DNA of 64,000 bases from Bifidobacterium gallicum DSM 20093 = LMG 11596 (GCF_000741205.1 NZ_JGYW01000004.1:248001-312000), one strand, 5' to 3'; shown: positions 8,352 to 17,980, counted from the stretch's first letter. Program-made: numbers and translations. The notes: generated from the sequence alone by a model not told the origin.

Positions 8352-9677
8352 TCATGGCTCGTTCACCCGCGTCAGCAGCGCCACCGTCTCAACGTGATGG
8401 GTCATCGGGTACAGGTCGAAGGCGCGGATGTCGCGCAGTTCGTAGCCTTCCTCGGTCAACGTGGCCGTGTCGCGTGCCAGGCTCGCGGGATCGCAGGCGA
8501 TATAGACGACGGCTTGCGCTCCCGACGCCGCAATCTGCCGGCACACCTGAGCTTTGGCGCCAGCGCGCGGCGGATCGAGCACAACAACATCAGGATGGGC
8601 CAGCTCGGCTGGCACATGGTGCAACGTTTTGGCCACGTCACCGCACAGCGCCGTCACATTGGACAGCCCAGCCGCCTTGATATTGAGACGGGCATTCTTC
8701 ACGGCTTGCGGCGCGCCTTCCACGCTCAGCACGCGCGCGCCCGTACCATCCGCCCCGTTCACAGCTCCCGCCAGTGCCGCCAACGGCAGCGTGAACAGGC
8801 CCGAGCCCGAGTACAGGTCCCAGATCACCGGGTCTGTTTTGCCTTGCAATGCCAGACGTACCAGATACAGCACATGCTCGGGCAGACGCTGCGGAGCCAT
8901 GCGATGCATTTGCCAGAAACCGTTCGCATCCACCGTGAAGGTAAACGTTCGGCCTTGCACATCAATAGTTTCGGTCAAGTTGCGTTTTCCGGCCTTGACC
9001 TGCCCGTCCACAAGAATCGCATAGTTGTCGCCGACTACCTGCGCCAGCCAGTCAAGGTCGGGCTGGGGCGGCACGTAGACGTCACGCGGTTCAGGAACTG
9101 CGATTCGGATCTGCTGGTTCGGTTCAAACCCGCCGTCCCAGACGCGCTCGTTGCGCGCCACAGACAGCAGCGCTTGGCTTGCCAGCGGCATGTCGTCAAT
9201 TGGCACTCGCACGTGACTGCCGCGTCGGCGCATTGAAGGCTTGCCTTGGTCATCGGCAATCAGTTCAATGCGCGTACGCCAGTGCAAACCGCCCGTTTCG
9301 TCGTCGCCGGGCAGCGCTTCAATCGGCACGTCCACGTCCAGATGACCGAGTCGGTGCATCTGTTGCTTGACCACATCGGCTTTCCACTTGAGTTGCCCAT
9401 CACGACTCACATGGATCAGGTCGGCGCCGCCCAATCCCCCACCATCGTTGAGTGGTCCGGCAAGTTTCCACTGAGGAGTCACGCGGTCGGGGCTCGTTTC
9501 GAGCACTTGCGTCACTTCGCCCGTCCAGAACCGGTCGTCACGGTTGTACGGTTCATCGAGCGTCACGTTGACGAGCTCCCCCGGCAGCGCGAATCGAACG
9601 AACACCACACGCCCCTCAATGTGGCCCACGCACCTACCCTGGTCCGCGTATCGTTCAATCCACAATGTTTTCTCCAC
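8352..9677 (-). CDS. TrmA/RlmD-family RNA (uracil-5-)-methyltransferase
   Basis: This is a SAM-dependent 5-methyluridine methyltransferase acting on rRNA or tRNA (441 residues). An N-terminal TRAM-like RNA-binding domain (about 1-60) is followed by the catalytic domain: SAM motif DLYSGSG (287-293), DPPRAGA (368-374), catalytic Cys395 in YIACDPASLARD and the general base Glu430 in LYPMTHHVETVAL. The four-cysteine cluster of E. coli RlmD is not seen, so exact assignment between TrmA and RlmC/D is open. Its 3' end is duplicated at 7986-8069, which marks it as the likely integration target of the island. Confidence 0.88.
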   Translation of the reverse strand: MEKTLWIERYADQGRCVGHIEGRVVFVRFALPGELVNVTLDEPYNRDDRFWTGEVTQVLETSPDRVTPQWKLAGPLNDGGGLGGADLIHVSRDGQLKWKADVVKQQMHRLGHLDVDVPIEALPGDDETGGLHWRTRIELIADDQGKPSMRRRGSHVRVPIDDMPLASQALLSVARNERVWDGGFEPNQQIRIAVPEPRDVYVPPQPDLDWLAQVVGDNYAILVDGQVKAGKRNLTETIDVQGRTFTFTVDANGFWQMHRMAPQRLPEHVLYLVRLALQGKTDPVIWDLYSGSGLFTLPLAALAGAVNGADGTGARVLSVEGAPQAVKNARLNIKAAGLSNVTALCGDVAKTLHHVPAELAHPDVVVLDPPRAGAKAQVCRQIAASGAQAVVYIACDPASLARDTATLTEEGYELRDIRAFDLYPMTHHVETVALLTRVNEP

Positions 9678-9905
9678 GGCTGCCGTCCTTCATCGCAAGT
9701 ACAGAAATACAACAATCTATTATATGATTTCCGCACCACCGCACGATGGCCACCAAGAAGCTCCACCAGCTTTCCGTAACGTATCAACGGCAAGCCACTG
9801 GGCAGTTTTGACGGTCAAACGCCTCTGAACGCAACGAAACTGCCCCAAACCGCACCATCCGCACAACGCAAGCGAGCGCGCCAGCCTCGGGCAGCTCACG
9901 TAAGA

Positions 9906-10769
9906 TCAGTCAAATACTTTCCATATGTTCTCGTCTTCTTTCGTGGAATCTTGCGCACGGATGTCAATACCGCTCGTGATAAAACACAACTGAACGTCTG
10001 GCGCATCAATATCGAACGTATATGCTTTCCTGGATGCTTCCCAGGCGGACGCGATGTTATTGCTGACCGTGATCTCTTGCGCATACAAGTCCAACGCGCT
10101 CTGCTCTTCCTCCCGATAGCATGAGGACGTATAGGACGGAGCCACAAGGTTCTTGCTGCGTAGGCATTGCGCAAGCGCCGCACTATTGTCTTGCAACAAC
10201 TGTGGATTGCCAATGGCGGCGCGATACAGCTCGTCCACGTTGAGGAACTCCAAATCCAGGCAATGCGAAAGATCACTTTGCGCTTTGTTCCAAACTTCGT
10301 CACCGCGGTCCCCCGTGTCAACCATGAAGGTGTTGCCATGGATACCACCCTGGTACTGGACGGAAACGGGTGGGTTGTATCCCTTATCGGTCAGGCATTG
10401 GGAAAAATCGCTCCATGCTTGTTCATGATCAGCTTTGGTGATGACGCCATCATTGGCCAGTGAACGTTCCAAAATGTCACGTTGCCGTTGCGATATTGCA
10501 TGATCAGGATGGGTGGAAGCATAATCCAAGAGGAAATTGATACGATCATTGAATGAATTCGCCCTCTTACCCCCCTGTTGAGCCGATTGGGATGTTTGTA
10601 CGGAAGATGACTGCGCCTACCCGTTCTCCCCAGTATTCGATGAGCAATCGCCCATTACCGCGATCATGCAGATCGCACTGACCGGCGCGTCCAACAACGG
10701 TGTCTACGCAGCTGAAAGAATCGTTTTGGTATGCGAACCCCTTCTTGTATGGCGCCAAATGGTTGACAC
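9906..10769 (-). pseudogene. Putative lipoprotein gene with two in-frame amber codons
   Basis: One continuous reading frame runs from a GTG near 10769 to the stop at 9906, broken only by TAG at 10704-10706 and 10617-10619. The start region reads RHTRRGSHTKTILSAA, then stop, then TPLLDAPVSAICMIAVMGDC. This resembles a charged n-region, a hydrophobic core and a lipobox Cys. A low-complexity Ser/Gln linker and a soluble domain with several Cys (SDFSQCLTDKGY, DLSHCLDLEF, LAQCLRSKN) follow. The last ~207 codons are open from a TTG at 10529, but no ribosome site supports starting there. It is most likely a secreted lipoprotein of unknown function inactivated by nonsense mutations. Confidence 0.6.
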
Positions 10770-10829
10770 CCATTCTATGACGGTTATTTTAAATCAACCG
10801 GCACAGAATCAGATACCAGCCATTCGGTA

Positions 10830-10877
10830 AAATAAATGTCCTTCTGATGCGAGAATACATCAAAAGGACATTTATTT
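10830..10877 (-). terminator. Bidirectional hairpin terminator after the DUF3159 gene
   Basis: AAATAAATGTCCTT pairs with AAGGACATTTATTT, with an inner TGATG/CATCA stem and an 8-base loop. A/T-rich flanks give U-tracts on both strands. It sits just downstream of the DUF3159 gene stop. Confidence 0.8.
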
Positions 10878-10888
10878 CACCATACTAT

Positions 10889-11671
10889 TCAGGATTCGTG
10901 TATTGAATGGTTAAGGCGGTCTCGTTCAATTTCTTCGCCTTCTTGCTCACCAATCTTCTCAGCCTGCTCCAGTTCAAGTTGCTTGTGACGGTGCATCGGG
11001 TCGGCGACAATCAGATACGATATCCAGATTGCCAAAGCCCAGAACGGAATGCCCATGAGCAGGCGCGTGGTACCAAGCCAAGCGACCTGGTTGGCCAAAT
11101 AGAGTGGCACTTGCACAATCAGGCGCAACGAAAACACGCCAATCCAGAGCCAAGTGATTGTGCGATATGCACGGTAGAGCGCACGGTCGTCACGCCATGA
11201 ACGCAACCAGGCGCGGAAATGTTCGGTCGGCAGGGAACGGATGAATTCAATGACGAATCCCAAGCCAGGTATGCGCACTGCTTGCGAAATACCAAGTAAC
11301 ACAATGTAAAACGCATTGGTCAGAAACCCGAACATGTAATAATTGCGCGCTTCATGGCTGCGCCAAGCCCAAATCAGGCAGATACCGACCGCCAGGATTC
11401 CAGAAACAGCGCCCATGATGGACTGGCGTTGCAGCAAACGGATGACGATCTGCACGCCGGCCAGTGCAGCCGATGCGATGACTGTGGCTTCCAGATTGTT
11501 CGTCACGATGAACATGACCACGAACACCACGCCGGGCAGCATGGATTCGACGACGCCGCGTGGGCCACCAATGGCCATAAGGATTGAGAAATCGTCATTG
11601 TCTCCCACCGATGCGAGAGATCCCAAACCCGTGCGCGGCTTGGAGGAAGAAGGCTGTGGTGAAGTGCTCAT
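10889..11671 (-). CDS. DUF3159 membrane protein
   Basis: A 260-residue actinobacterial integral membrane protein of the DUF3159 family, function unknown. It has a hydrophilic N-terminus (about 40 residues), the family-typical GGPRGVVESMLPGVVFVVMF entry into the first membrane span, about six hydrophobic segments in total, and a charged Glu-rich C-terminal tail (LELEQAEKIGEQEGEEIERD). It lies downstream of the DUF3710 gene on the same strand. These two families are commonly neighbours in Actinobacteria, so they probably share a transcript and perhaps a cell-envelope role. Confidence 0.85.
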   Translation of the reverse strand: MSTSPQPSSSKPRTGLGSLASVGDNDDFSILMAIGGPRGVVESMLPGVVFVVMFIVTNNLEATVIASAALAGVQIVIRLLQRQSIMGAVSGILAVGICLIWAWRSHEARNYYMFGFLTNAFYIVLLGISQAVRIPGLGFVIEFIRSLPTEHFRAWLRSWRDDRALYRAYRTITWLWIGVFSLRLIVQVPLYLANQVAWLGTTRLLMGIPFWALAIWISYLIVADPMHRHKQLELEQAEKIGEQEGEEIERDRLNHSIHES

Positions 11672-11810
11672 GGTGTCCTTGGATCAAACGGAAAAACAAA
11701 TCGCAATGCCCTGACAGTGCACTACCGATGGGCACAGCGGCACAGCGGCACAATGACTCAGCGGCGACAGCAAAACGCGCCGACCCGTGCGGGCCGACGC
11801 GTGAAAGATA

Positions 11811-12659
11811 TCAACGCAGTTCAGAGAACATGGGACCGCGAGACAATGTGGTCTTGACTTCGACCTCGTGATCGGAATCAGTCGGCTCATCCGGGCGGTC
11901 AATCGACGGCGTGTTTTCAGCGTCGCCGTCCCCGTTCGCCGCGGCACGGCGTTCGGCCGGAGTCAGTGGCGGATGCATCGGCAGCAGGTCACGCGGAGCC
12001 AACGGTTCCTCACCACGATCCACGACGACGAGCGAGAAGAACTTGTTGAGCGCGTGGGCTTCCAGCGAATCTGGGTCGGTCGCGGCCGTACCCGAGAAAA
12101 TCGCACGCATCATCCAGCGTGGACCGTCCACGCCCACAATGCGCGTCATCACGGTCTTGCCCGACGACACCTTGACAGGCAGCATGACTTCCATGCCGAA
12201 CACGCCTTCAACTTCCTTGGCGTCCGGGTTGGCTTCAAGCAGGTCGGCACGCACGTCATCCCACAAGCCCATCGTCTTGGGAGCGGCAAACGCTTCCATT
12301 TCAATGCTTGACTTCTTGAACGTGACCGTAGAGCCCGACACATTGTGCGTGTTGCGGTTCACCTTGACACGCAACTGGATGCCCTGCATGAACGGCAGAT
12401 AGTACGAGCCAAACGACAGATAGCTGTCGTAATCAGGCACGTGATCATCCTCGATATCCCACGGACCGTACTTCTCGCCACGGCCTTCATACTCACTGAC
12501 CGCTTCGGTTGGATAGTCATAGGACGCTTCGGTGGTGTTGTCAAACTCCTGTTCGTCGGCGTTGTCTTCGACGGCCGCCTTGGCTTCCTCAGCAGTCTCT
12601 TGAGCGATTTCCTCGGCTTCCTTGGCGCGCTTCTTCTTGCCGAATCCGAACAATCCCAT
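11811..12659 (-). CDS. DUF3710 protein
   Basis: A 282-residue soluble protein of the actinobacterial DUF3710 family. The N-terminus MGLFGFGKKKRAKEAEE is typical, followed by an acidic low-complexity stretch (to ~75). The conserved core includes GPWDIEDD, DYLSFGSYYLP-like text, GIQLRVKV and GVDGPRWMMRAIFSG. The acidic C-terminal ~60 residues are poorly conserved. It precedes the DUF3159 gene. Biochemical function is not established. Confidence 0.85.
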   Translation of the reverse strand: MGLFGFGKKKRAKEAEEIAQETAEEAKAAVEDNADEQEFDNTTEASYDYPTEAVSEYEGRGEKYGPWDIEDDHVPDYDSYLSFGSYYLPFMQGIQLRVKVNRNTHNVSGSTVTFKKSSIEMEAFAAPKTMGLWDDVRADLLEANPDAKEVEGVFGMEVMLPVKVSSGKTVMTRIVGVDGPRWMMRAIFSGTAATDPDSLEAHALNKFFSLVVVDRGEEPLAPRDLLPMHPPLTPAERRAAANGDGDAENTPSIDRPDEPTDSDHEVEVKTTLSRGPMFSELR

Positions 12660-12862
12660 AAGTCCTCGTTTCCTCGTGTGTACCCGTGTGGGTGTGGCTA
12701 TGCGTGCAGCGCTGCGTCGGGCCGCAACTGCATCAATCGTAAACCAGTCTCAAGGCTACCATTGATTTCCCGAACTTTTAGGGGTCATCATCAATTCTCC
12801 TCAATGAATGCCCTGATGCCCATCTCTAACACAACCGGAGCCAGCCTGCATCATGCTAATAA

Positions 12863-12897
12863 CAAGCGTCCGCCCCATGGGTTTCACCGGGCGGACG
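12863..12897 (-). terminator. Terminator hairpin after exonuclease III gene
   Basis: AGCGTCCGCCC pairs perfectly with GGGCGGACGCT across a 13-base loop, immediately downstream of the xth stop codon. Confidence 0.7.
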
Positions 12898-12915
12898 CTG
12901 TAATGATCTCAATGA

Positions 12916-13776
12916 TCACACGTCGTAGGTCACCGTGAGCGGTGCATGGTCGGACCAACGCGCATACCAGGCTTTGGCACGGCTGATTTCAAAGCCACGT
13001 GCTGTCTGGGCGATTTCCGGTGTGGCGAACTGGTAGTCGATACGCCAACCCACGTTGTTTTCAAACGCGCGACCGCGATTGCTCCACCAGGTATACGGTC
13101 CTTGGATATCGCCTGCCAAATCCCTGACCACGTCGACAAACTCATATTCGTCGATGAGCTTCGTGATGTAAGCGCGTTCCTTGGGTGAGAATCCCGAATG
13201 CGTCTCGTTTGTAGTGGCGTCTTTGATGTCCAGATCGGTGTGGGCAATGTTGAAGTCGCCAACAATGAGGCTTTGCTTGCCGCCGTGGGCCGCTTCGTCA
13301 CGCAGCTGCGCCGCACGCTCCATGATCGCGTCGAGCATGTGGTACTTCTGTTCCATCTTCGTGGGATCGTCCATGTTGCCCGCATGGTTATACAGATTGC
13401 ATACGGTAATCACATAGCCTTGCGGTGTCTTGACATCCATCTCGGTCCAACGGCCCGTGTCGGCGTCTTCGCCATCGCCTGGCAGGCCCACACGCTTGTC
13501 GAGCACTTCGAGACTGGACAGCTCGCCCACGCCTGCACGCCCTTTGAACACGCTGACCTGGTCGATTGTCGAAAGCCCTTCGGGCTGCGCAATTTTGCCG
13601 GCATTCTTATAATCCTCGGCATACTGCTCGAAAATCGAATCGATGGCGTCTTGAGGGGCGCGAAGCTCCTGCAGACACAAGACATCAGGGGTATGCTTCT
13701 GCACCCACTTTTCAAAGCCTTTACGCTCGGCGGCACGGATACCGTTGAGGTTGGCTGTCGTAACTGTAATCGTCAT
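12916..13776 (-). CDS. xth: Exodeoxyribonuclease III (AP endonuclease)
   Basis: This is a base-excision repair enzyme that cuts at abasic sites and removes 3' blocking groups. The 286-residue protein has the complete exonuclease-endonuclease-phosphatase fold: TANLNGIRAAERKG at the N-terminus, LCLQELRAP with the metal-binding Glu, NLYNHAG, VGDFNIAHTDLDI with the Asp/Asn pair, and the C-terminal WSDHAPL His. It stands alone, with its own terminator downstream. Confidence 0.93.
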   Translation of the reverse strand: MTITVTTANLNGIRAAERKGFEKWVQKHTPDVLCLQELRAPQDAIDSIFEQYAEDYKNAGKIAQPEGLSTIDQVSVFKGRAGVGELSSLEVLDKRVGLPGDGEDADTGRWTEMDVKTPQGYVITVCNLYNHAGNMDDPTKMEQKYHMLDAIMERAAQLRDEAAHGGKQSLIVGDFNIAHTDLDIKDATTNETHSGFSPKERAYITKLIDEYEFVDVVRDLAGDIQGPYTWWSNRGRAFENNVGWRIDYQFATPEIAQTARGFEISRAKAWYARWSDHAPLTVTYDV

Positions 13777-13967
13777 GACTCAAGACACTACACCCCCGAA
13801 CCGTCGTGGAGGCGGTGCGGGCGAGTGTTTGTGCGCTACGAAAAATCCCGAAGAAATTTGTATGGAAATTCCATGCAAATCCCCTCGGGATTTCATGTCA
13901 GCTTGCTGGGAGCCATCGTTCAGGGCTTGTTTCACTTAGGCTGAGGCAGCCCAAACGACTTGCCGGT

Positions 13968-16073
13968 TCACAGATCCAAGCCGAGTTCCAATTTGCCGCC
14001 AGGAATGGCGTCGAGCAGGTTGCGCGTGTACTGCTGCTTGGGGTCGTTGAACACCTGGTCGGTGGTGCCATGCTCCACCAGCTTGCCATGCTGCATCACG
14101 ACCACGTCATCGGCGATCTGACGAACTACGGCCAAATCATGCGTGATGAACAAGTAGCTCAAGCCTTTCTCGGCTTGCAAATCGTTGAGCAGCTGCAGTA
14201 CCTGGTCCTGCACGAGCACATCCAATGCGGAAACGGCCTCATCACACACGATCACGTCGGGATTCAACGCCATGGCGCGTGCAATGGCAATACGCTGACG
14301 CTGTCCACCAGACAATTCGTTGGGGTAACGCTGCATCACCGTTGCCGGCAACTTGACCATGTCAAGCAGTTCGGCCACGCGGGCGCGACGGCTGGCCTTG
14401 TCGCCGATGCCATGGATGCGCAACGGTTCTTCAATCGAACGGTAAATCGAATACATCGGGTCGAGCGAACCGTACGGGTTTTGGAACACTGGCTGCACAT
14501 GACGGCGGAAGTCCAACAGTTCCTTGCCTTTGAACGTGGAGATGTCCGTGCCTTCATAGGTCACGGTGCCGCTCGTGGGTTCCAGCAGCTTGAGCACCAT
14601 GTTCGCCACAGTGGACTTGCCTGAGCCCGATTCACCCACAATAGCCAGTGTGGTGCCGCGTTTGAGCTCCAAACTCACATCATCCACGGCCTTGAACAGC
14701 TCTTTGCGCCCTGGCAGCTTGAATTCCTTGCACAGGTGGTCCACCTTGATGATGACTTCGCTCTTTTGCAGCTTGTCTTCATTCACAGCGTGTTCCATGA
14801 TGGCCGTCGCATCCTGGCCATGTTCCTTGGCCGAGATGATGCGTTGCGAAGCCAACGATGGAGCTGCCGCCACGAGACGCTTCGTGTACGGATGCTGCGG
14901 ATGCTGCAACACTTCGAGTGACGGGCCTGATTCGACGACCTGACCTTTGTACATCACCACGATGTGCTGGGCGCGTTCAGCAGCCAGTCCCAAATCGTGT
15001 GTGATGAACAGCACGGCGGTGCCCAACGAATCGGTCAGCATCTGCAAGTGGTCCAGAATCTTCTTCTGCACGGTCACGTCCAATGCCGAGGTCGGCTCAT
15101 CGGCAATCAGCAGCTCAGGACGGCATGCCAAACCGATTGCGATCAGCGCGCGCTGGCGCATGCCACCAGAGAACTCGTGCGGGAACTGACGCGCACGCGT
15201 GGCGGCATCAGGCAAACCGGCTTCGTCAAGCAAACCTGCGATACGGTCGTCCATGGTGGAGCCAGTCACATATTTCTTGGCGATATACCAAGCCTTGTCG
15301 TCTTCAACGCCAGACTTAATCAGGTCATCGGCCACACGCCAACGCGTTTCCGAACCTGGGACCCACTCGTCCTTGAAGTACGCCATGCGCCGGCCGAGCT
15401 TATCACCTTCCACGCCGACTTCAATGAGCGCTTTCTCGGCCTCTTCGAGCAGTTGGGCAAGCTTGTCGGAGCCGAGGAATGTCTCATCACCTTCATTGTT
15501 GATCTTGACATCGGCGCTGGCCAATGCTTTGGACAGGCTCGAACGCTTCTCATGGGCGATGTCCATGTTGTTGGCGACCAACGCCTCTTTGACCTGCGTA
15601 CCAATGCGCCACACAGGATTGAGGTTGGACATGGGGTCCTGTGGCACCAAACCCATCTTCGAGCCGCGCAACGGCACGAATTCCTTGGGTGTGTAATGGG
15701 CAATCTCCTGGCCATTGAGCTTGATCGATCCGCCAACCACATGGCCGGTGCCGGGCAGCAGACCCAGCACAGCCATAGCCGACGTCGACTTGCCTGAACC
15801 TGACTCACCTACAATGGCGACCCACTGGCCCGGATACACGCTGAAAGACGAGTCACGCACAGCGTGCACAGCATGGCCGTCATCAGCCGTAAAGTCAACC
15901 TGCAGGTCCTTGACTTCGAGCAGCGGCTGCAGAGTGGCATTCGTTGCGGTGGTCGCGTTGGACGCTGGGGAGGCTTGGGATTGAGCTGCCGCCTCCACAT
16001 TGGACGCGGTGGCCGCAGTATTCGCAGTATTCTTGGTTGCTTCAGTCACGGTGTTCACTTCCTCCACACTCAC
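13968..16073 (-). CDS. Fused OppD-OppF type peptide ABC transporter ATPase
   Basis: A 701-residue double ATPase energising the peptide importer encoded upstream. A low-complexity Ala/Thr linker (1-48) precedes the first nucleotide-binding domain (Walker A GESGSGKST, signature FSGGMRQRALIAIGLA, Walker B LLIADEPTSALDV). The second domain has [25 protein letters not shown] and VIVCDEAVSALDV. In the first domain, about 100 extra residues lie between the Q-loop (LVPQDPMSNLNPVWRIG) and the signature, including an acidic helix-rich part (KLAQLLEEAEKALIEVGVEG). The GTG start overlaps the upstream permease stop by 4 bases (GTGA); internal GTG starts a few codons later are possible. Confidence 0.9.
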   Translation of the reverse strand: MSVEEVNTVTEATKNTANTAATASNVEAAAQSQASPASNATTATNATLQPLLEVKDLQVDFTADDGHAVHAVRDSSFSVYPGQWVAIVGESGSGKSTSAMAVLGLLPGTGHVVGGSIKLNGQEIAHYTPKEFVPLRGSKMGLVPQDPMSNLNPVWRIGTQVKEALVANNMDIAHEKRSSLSKALASADVKINNEGDETFLGSDKLAQLLEEAEKALIEVGVEGDKLGRRMAYFKDEWVPGSETRWRVADDLIKSGVEDDKAWYIAKKYVTGSTMDDRIAGLLDEAGLPDAATRARQFPHEFSGGMRQRALIAIGLACRPELLIADEPTSALDVTVQKKILDHLQMLTDSLGTAVLFITHDLGLAAERAQHIVVMYKGQVVESGPSLEVLQHPQHPYTKRLVAAAPSLASQRIISAKEHGQDATAIMEHAVNEDKLQKSEVIIKVDHLCKEFKLPGRKELFKAVDDVSLELKRGTTLAIVGESGSGKSTVANMVLKLLEPTSGTVTYEGTDISTFKGKELLDFRRHVQPVFQNPYGSLDPMYSIYRSIEEPLRIHGIGDKASRRARVAELLDMVKLPATVMQRYPNELSGGQRQRIAIARAMALNPDVIVCDEAVSALDVLVQDQVLQLLNDLQAEKGLSYLFITHDLAVVRQIADDVVVMQHGKLVEHGTTDQVFNDPKQQYTRNLLDAIPGGKLELGLDL

Positions 16074-17038
16074 GCCGTACGGCTCTTCGGATCAAGTGCA
16101 TCCTTCACAGCGTCACCAAGCATGATGAATGCCAATACGGTGATGGCAAGAGCCGCGGAAGGATAGAACAACACCATGGGGTCCGTGCGCAAAATCGTCT
16201 GCGCGCTCGAAATGTCACCGCCCCAGCTGACCGTGGTCGTGGGCAAACCGATGCCCAGGAAGCTCAACGTCGCTTCGGACACGATGTATGAGCCCAACGA
16301 GGTTGTGGCGATCACAATAATCGGGGCCAGCGAGTTCGGGATGATATGGCGGAACAGGTTGCGCATAGGTGTGGAACCCAATGCCGTGGAAGCCGTGTTG
16401 AACTCGAGGTTCTTTGACGACAGCACGGCGCCACGCGCAATACGTGCGACCGATACCCAGCCGAACAAGGCCAACACGAGCACGACCTTCCAGATCGATC
16501 CCGTGGAACGGAACATCTGCAGCACGACGATGGCACCGAGCAGCATCGGGATGGCCATGAAGATATCGACGATACGGCTCAGCACCGCATCGACCCAACC
16601 GCCAAAGAAACCGGCGATGGCGCCAACGAGTGCACCAATGGCCACCACAATGATCGTGGTCAGGATGCCGACCGAAATCGAGGTGCGTGTGCCATAAATC
16701 ACGCGTGCATACACATCGCAGCCCTGCATGTTGAAGCCGAACGGATGGCCTGGCATGCTGCCTTCAAGCGAACGCTCCAATGTGCAATAGTTGGGGTTTT
16801 CCTTCGTGAATACCGAAGGGAACAACGCCACAAACACAATGAAGATGATCAGGATACCCGAAATGATGAACAACGGGTTCTTGCGCAGTGTTCGCCATGC
16901 GTCCGCCCACATGCTGGTGGCCGGCGACGAGTCGTCGAGCGTGTCAATGTCGCGCAGCGGCGTCTCTTCGAGTGGCGCCACATAACGTTCCTGCCCTGGC
17001 AGGGTTTCAACTGGTTTAAGTTTGTCAACAGCAGACAT
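16070..17038 (-). CDS. Peptide ABC transporter permease (OppC/DppC type)
   Basis: One of the two membrane subunits of the peptide importer. A hydrophilic N-terminus is followed by a first span (PLFIISGILIIFIVFVALFP), an extracytoplasmic loop with HPFGFNMQGCDVYARVIYG, and the permease core. Five more spans carry the EAA-type coupling motif around NTASTALGSTPMRNLFRHIIPNSLAPIIV. The start at 17038 follows GGGAG by 7 bases; another ATG lies two codons upstream. The operon order is oppA-oppB-oppC-oppDF. Confidence 0.9.
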   Translation of the reverse strand: MSAVDKLKPVETLPGQERYVAPLEETPLRDIDTLDDSSPATSMWADAWRTLRKNPLFIISGILIIFIVFVALFPSVFTKENPNYCTLERSLEGSMPGHPFGFNMQGCDVYARVIYGTRTSISVGILTTIIVVAIGALVGAIAGFFGGWVDAVLSRIVDIFMAIPMLLGAIVVLQMFRSTGSIWKVVLVLALFGWVSVARIARGAVLSSKNLEFNTASTALGSTPMRNLFRHIIPNSLAPIIVIATTSLGSYIVSEATLSFLGIGLPTTTVSWGGDISSAQTILRTDPMVLFYPSAALAITVLAFIMLGDAVKDALDPKSRTA

Positions 17039-17053
17039 AAGCATTCTCCCTCA

Positions 17054-17980
17054 TCACGCGTAGCGGATGCGCGGATCAAGAGCCGCGTACAGCATATCGA
17101 CGAGCAGGTTGCAGATCACGAAGACGAGTGTGAGCAACGTGACGATGGACACGACCATGTTCGCCTCACCCTTGAGGATGCTCTGGTAGGTGAGGTAGCC
17201 GATGCCATGAATGTTGAAGATTTGTTCGGTAATCATGGCGCCACCCATCAACGCACCAAGGTCCTGGCCCAAATAGGTCACCACAGGAATCATCGAGTTG
17301 CGCAAAATATGGCGGAACGTCACCGACGTGTTCGACATGCCCTTGGCACGCGCGGTACGCACGTAGTCAAGTGCCACATTCGATGAGACTTCGGAACGTG
17401 CCAAACGGATGATGTATGCCATCGAAACTGAGCCAAGCACCATTGCCGGCATCAACAGCTCAAAGAACCCCGGATTCGAACCGGCAGTCACGGGCAGCCA
17501 ACGCAGCTTGACACCAAAGACATACTGGCCCACGAAACCCGTGACGAAGGTTGGCACTGAAATGAGCAGCAGTGAGACAATGAGGATGACCGAGTCATAC
17601 CACTTGCCTTTTTTCAGACCGGAGATGACGCCGAAGACCACGCCGAAAAGGGCCTCGAACACGAAGGCCATCAGCGCGAGCCTGATGGTAACCGGGAACG
17701 CGCGTCCGATCTCTTCAATAACGGGCTGACCGGAGAAGGTCTGGCCGAAATTGAGCGAGAGGGCGTTCTTCAAGAACAGCAGATACTGAATGAAGAACGG
17801 CTTGTCGAGATTATATTCTGCGCGGATCTGGGCTGCGACCGCTTCATTGACGGGCTTGTCTCCGAACATCGCCTTGACCGGGTCGCCCGGAAGTGCGAAT
17901 ACAAGCGCATACACCAACAATGTCGTGCCGAGAACCACGGGGATCATCTGCAGAATACGTCGCAGAAGATATTTTCCCAT
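17054..17980 (-). CDS. Peptide ABC transporter permease (OppB/DppB type)
   Basis: The second membrane subunit, 308 residues. It begins MGKYLLRRILQMIPVVLGTT, the classic OppB N-terminus, behind AAGGAG. The conserved FALPGDPVKAMFG and, later, the coupling motif DYVRTARAKGMSNTSVTFRHILRNSM are present, with six predicted spans. The longer open frame to 18055 is not used because the ribosome site fits 17980. The next gene, oppC, starts 16 bases downstream. Confidence 0.92.
   Translation of the reverse strand: MGKYLLRRILQMIPVVLGTTLLVYALVFALPGDPVKAMFGDKPVNEAVAAQIRAEYNLDKPFFIQYLLFLKNALSLNFGQTFSGQPVIEEIGRAFPVTIRLALMAFVFEALFGVVFGVISGLKKGKWYDSVILIVSLLLISVPTFVTGFVGQYVFGVKLRWLPVTAGSNPGFFELLMPAMVLGSVSMAYIIRLARSEVSSNVALDYVRTARAKGMSNTSVTFRHILRNSMIPVVTYLGQDLGALMGGAMITEQIFNIHGIGYLTYQSILKGEANMVVSIVTLLTLVFVICNLLVDMLYAALDPRIRYA

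Noticed and set aside
17465-17500. Text resembling a tRNA T-arm (GATTCGAACCGG)
   Set aside because: It lies inside the oppB coding sequence and no acceptor, D or anticodon arms can be built around it.
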